NCBI GenBank assembly: GCA_002423705.1
Contig: DINW01000073.1
Location: 55,213 to 62,715 of the forward strand
Direction of reading: 5' to 3'
Length of the DNA: 7,503 nucleotides
DNA from: Clostridium sp. UBA5530
GTDB taxonomy: Bacteria; Bacillota; Clostridia; Clostridiales; Clostridiaceae
This document shows, in pieces, positions 6,354 to 7,503 of the stretch; position 1 is the stretch's first letter, and every line of letters starts with the position of its first letter. A program made the translations under genes and the position numbers. Under the pieces are notes generated by a model, which saw only the letters and a program-made list of their open reading frames with translations, searched no databases and had not been told where the DNA came from.

Positions 6354-6395
6354 AAATATAGGACATGTATTTTGCAGAATACATGTCCTATATTT
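6354..6395 (+). terminator. Perfect 18-bp hairpin after the acidic-protein gene
   Basis: AAATATAGGACATGTATT (6354-6371) and AATACATGTCCTATATTT (6378-6395) are perfect complements around the 6-base loop TTGCAG. The hairpin begins 18 bases after the stop codon. The run of T at its 3' side is short and lies inside the stem, so termination may be incomplete, or the structure may mainly protect the 3' end. A-rich sequence on the left side means that it could also work on the opposite strand. Confidence 0.7.
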
Positions 6396-6582
6396 CTAAG
6401 TACAATTTAAAAAAAGTCTAATGTGAAAGCATACTGACATAGCCAATTTAAGTAATTAAGTGTAATTAAATTGAATAAAAATTAAATTAATTGATAATTT
6501 AAAATTAAATACCATATATTAGGAAAAGCTTATTAATATGAGGTTTATCTCAGTTTATGAAGTTAAATTGATTAAACATAGG
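6396..6582 (+). other. AT-rich intergenic stretch without a recognisable gene
   Basis: Between the hairpin and the candidate promoter of the acetyltransferase gene I see no reading frame with a ribosome binding site and no structured RNA. The segment 6444-6510 is almost pure A+T and contains repeated ATTAAATT-like words, which could serve as a promoter up-element or simply reflect base composition. Confidence 0.5.
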
Positions 6583-6612
6583 TTTACATAAGTTACACCA
6601 TTTTACTTTATA
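6583..6612 (+). promoter_or_regulatory. Possible promoter of the acetyltransferase gene
   Basis: TTTACA (6583-6588) lies 18 bases before TTTATA (6607-6612). Each box has one mismatch or more to consensus. Transcription would start near 6619, giving a leader of about 80 bases. In DNA this AT-rich the match is only suggestive. Confidence 0.35.
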
Positions 6613-6659
6613 GGGCGATGATAGTAAGATGATTTATGAGCCATGAGGAAGTAAAAATA

Positions 6660-6698
6660 ATGTTAATTGGCATAATATTATCTTTTGGAGGAAAGTAA
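6660..6698 (+). CDS. Possible 12-codon leader peptide ahead of the acetyltransferase gene
   Basis: ATG 6660 opens a frame encoding MLIGIILSFGGK and ends with TAA at 6696-6698, one base before the acetyltransferase ATG at 6700. AGGAAG at 6646-6651 lies 8 bases upstream and could load ribosomes. Its last codons lie on top of the acetyltransferase Shine-Dalgarno sequence, so translating it would couple to, or interfere with, acetyltransferase initiation. The frame is very short and may be chance. Confidence 0.25.
   Translation: MLIGIILSFGGK
6687..6691 (+). promoter_or_regulatory. Ribosome binding site that fixes the acetyltransferase start
   Basis: GGAGG lies 8 bases before ATG 6700. The in-frame TTG at 6685 overlaps this site and has no site of its own, so it is not the start. 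Confidence 0.85.
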
Positions 6699-6699
6699 G

Positions 6700-7206
6700 A
6701 TGGATAAGAAAAAAGTTGTATTAAGACAGGAAGTTTATAAAAATGATGCAGTAAAAATAATAGATTGGCTAGAAGATGATGAAGTAAATAGATATCTTAA
6801 TGAAAGCTCAATGGCTAGCAATGATGTCAGATATGTGGTAAATAACATAAATATGCCTATATTAACTCACATTTTTAATCAAAATGGTAGTTTTTTTATT
6901 ATAGATAAGGATAGAGAACCTATAGGATTTTTAAAGCTAATTCCTAAAGGAAAAAACATGGAGATGGTTGTGGCTATAGGAGAAAAAGAACAGTGGGGAA
7001 AAGGATTAGGACCTTGTGCTATTTTTGAAGGACTGAAGGAAGCTTTCTTCAACTGGAGAGTAGACGAGGTAGTAGCTAAGATAAAAGATAGTAATCATCG
7101 TTCTAAGAAAGCTTTTACAAAGGTAGGCTTTGATGAGGACGTAAAATTAACAAAGGAAATCCAATATTCTATTTCTATGAAGAACTTTTTGAAGATAGCA
7201 GCATAA
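6700..7206 (+). CDS. GNAT-family N-acetyltransferase, RimJ/RimL-like
   Basis: The 168-residue length is typical for the family. The order of elements fits GNAT enzymes: an N-terminal strand with KVVLRQEVYKNDAVKIIDWLEDDEVNRYL (5-33), similar to the L-R-x2-x-x-D-A-x-x-I-x-x-W-x-x-D opening of RimL-like proteins; a central strand with PIGFLKLI (74-81); motif A, which binds acetyl-CoA, as EQWGKGLGPCAIFEGLKEAFF starting at 97 with the Q-x-x-G-x-G/A-type loop at 98-104; and a motif-B-like KIKDSNHRSKKAFTKVGFDED, where Asn and the KAFTKVGF segment are characteristic. It would transfer an acetyl group from acetyl-CoA to an amine (protein N-terminus, small metabolite or drug) in the cytoplasm; the acceptor cannot be told from sequence. 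It appears to be a single-gene unit, with a candidate promoter upstream and a terminator 21 bases after the stop. Confidence 0.88.
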   Translation: MDKKKVVLRQEVYKNDAVKIIDWLEDDEVNRYLNESSMASNDVRYVVNNINMPILTHIFNQNGSFFIIDKDREPIGFLKLIPKGKNMEMVVAIGEKEQWGKGLGPCAIFEGLKEAFFNWRVDEVVAKIKDSNHRSKKAFTKVGFDEDVKLTKEIQYSISMKNFLKIAA

Positions 7207-7227
7207 AGAAAAAAATATATTATTTAT

Positions 7228-7276
7228 AAGAGGTTATCGCAGGACTAATTAGGTAGTTGAGCTGTAACCTCTTTTT
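7228..7276 (+). terminator. Intrinsic terminator after the acetyltransferase gene
   Basis: AAGAGGTTA (7228-7236) pairs with TAACCTCTT (7265-7273), and the sequence continues as a T-run to 7276 (five T in a row from 7272). The loop is long (28 bases) and can fold further, with CAG (7240-7242) pairing to CTG (7262-7264). The stem plus T-tract form a classical Rho-independent terminator. Confidence 0.8.
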
Positions 7277-7374
7277 GTTATGCTTTGGACAATAAATTTC
7301 ATGGAAGATATAGATGGTTATTCAGGTATAGTGGAATAGTAGCACAATTAAAAATATAATAAATAGTCGTATTA

Positions 7375-7383
7375 TGTTATAAT
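7375..7383 (+). promoter_or_regulatory. Extended -10 promoter of the Fe-S protein gene
   Basis: TGTTATAAT (7375-7383) is a perfect extended -10 element (TGnTATAAT). No good -35 box is seen 16-18 bases upstream, which is acceptable for this promoter class. The start point near 7390 would give a leader of about 26 bases carrying the ribosome binding site. Confidence 0.6.
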
Positions 7384-7415
7384 ATTTTTAGTTTCACTTT
7401 ATAAGGGGGAGTAGT

Positions 7416-7503
7416 ATGTATAGATATGAGGACTTAATTTATTTGAAGGAAGAAAAATGCCAGGGGTGTAATAAGTGTATAAGTAATTGTCCCATTTTTG
7501 AAG
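7416..7503 (+). CDS. N-terminus of a [4Fe-4S] ferredoxin-domain protein (3' end outside window)
   Basis: ATG 7416 follows AAGGGGGAG (7403-7411). Twenty-nine codons are visible before the window ends. They contain C-x2-C-x2-C-x3-C-P (Cys15, 18, 21, 25, Pro26), the standard ligand set for one [4Fe-4S] cluster, in the form EEKCQGCNKCISNCPIFE. The C-terminal part is unseen, so the protein could be a small ferredoxin, an oxidoreductase subunit or a larger redox-sensing or signalling protein. Clostridia have proteins with this kind of N-terminal cluster joined to hydrogenase-like or chemotaxis-type domains, and the GCNKCIxNCP wording reminded me of those; this is recollection, not proof. It appears to be the first gene of a new transcription unit. 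Confidence 0.8.
   Translation, partial: MYRYEDLIYLKEEKCQGCNKCISNCPIFE

Noticed and set aside
7301..7339. 12-codon open frame between the terminator and the Fe-S gene
   Set aside because: It has no ribosome binding site, and it lies upstream of the likely promoter of the next gene and downstream of a terminator.

Overview
The window is AT-rich, gene-dense DNA with every credible gene on the + strand, G-rich Shine-Dalgarno sequences (AGGGGG, GGGGGTGA, AAGGGGGAG), heavy use of AGA, ATA and TTA codons, one TTG start and hairpin terminators. This fits a low-GC Firmicute, most likely an anaerobic Clostridium-type bacterium. That placement rests on composition, signal style and protein flavour; there is no rRNA or marker gene to confirm it.

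Layout. (1) 1-2755: the end of a catabolic-looking operon. It holds the C-terminal part of an FGGY-family sugar/polyol kinase (cut by the window edge), and 19 bases later a 574-residue FAD-linked oxidase of the alkylglycerone-phosphate-synthase / YgcU type. A perfect 17-bp hairpin follows. The same kind of pair (ygcE kinase and ygcU oxidase) sits close together in E. coli, where the pathway is not well defined. (2) 2818-3158: a gene-free, very AT-rich leader with two plausible sigma-A-type promoters and a 10-bp-arm inverted repeat between their downstream regions. (3) 3159-5939: a complete ABC importer of the nitrate/sulfonate/taurine type: lipoprotein substrate-binding protein, permease and ATPase. 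A hairpin directly after the binding-protein stop codon probably makes that protein more abundant than the membrane and ATPase subunits. The permease carries an apparent insertion of about 20 residues between its WFG and FFP landmarks. (4) 6051-6335: a strongly acidic 94-residue protein I do not recognise. No terminator is visible between it and the ABC operon, and a perfect 18-bp hairpin follows it. (5) 6396-7206: a gene-sparse, AT-rich stretch and then a RimJ/RimL-like GNAT acetyltransferase. A possible 12-codon upstream reading frame ends one base before the acetyltransferase start. A good intrinsic terminator follows. (6) 7378-7503: an extended -10 promoter and the first 29 codons of a protein that opens with a [4Fe-4S] ferredoxin motif and runs off the window.

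How the parts relate. The kinase and oxidase plausibly act on the same carbon substrate. The ABC importer is a self-contained uptake unit whose substrate cannot be read from its neighbours, since no sulfonatase, nitrate reductase or thiamin gene is in view. The acetyltransferase and the Fe-S protein look like independent transcription units. No mobile elements, CRISPR arrays, tRNAs or rRNAs were seen. No clearly new multi-gene system is evident. The best leads are the unassigned kinase/oxidase pathway, the atypical permease and Cys-pair binding protein, and the acidic protein downstream of them.
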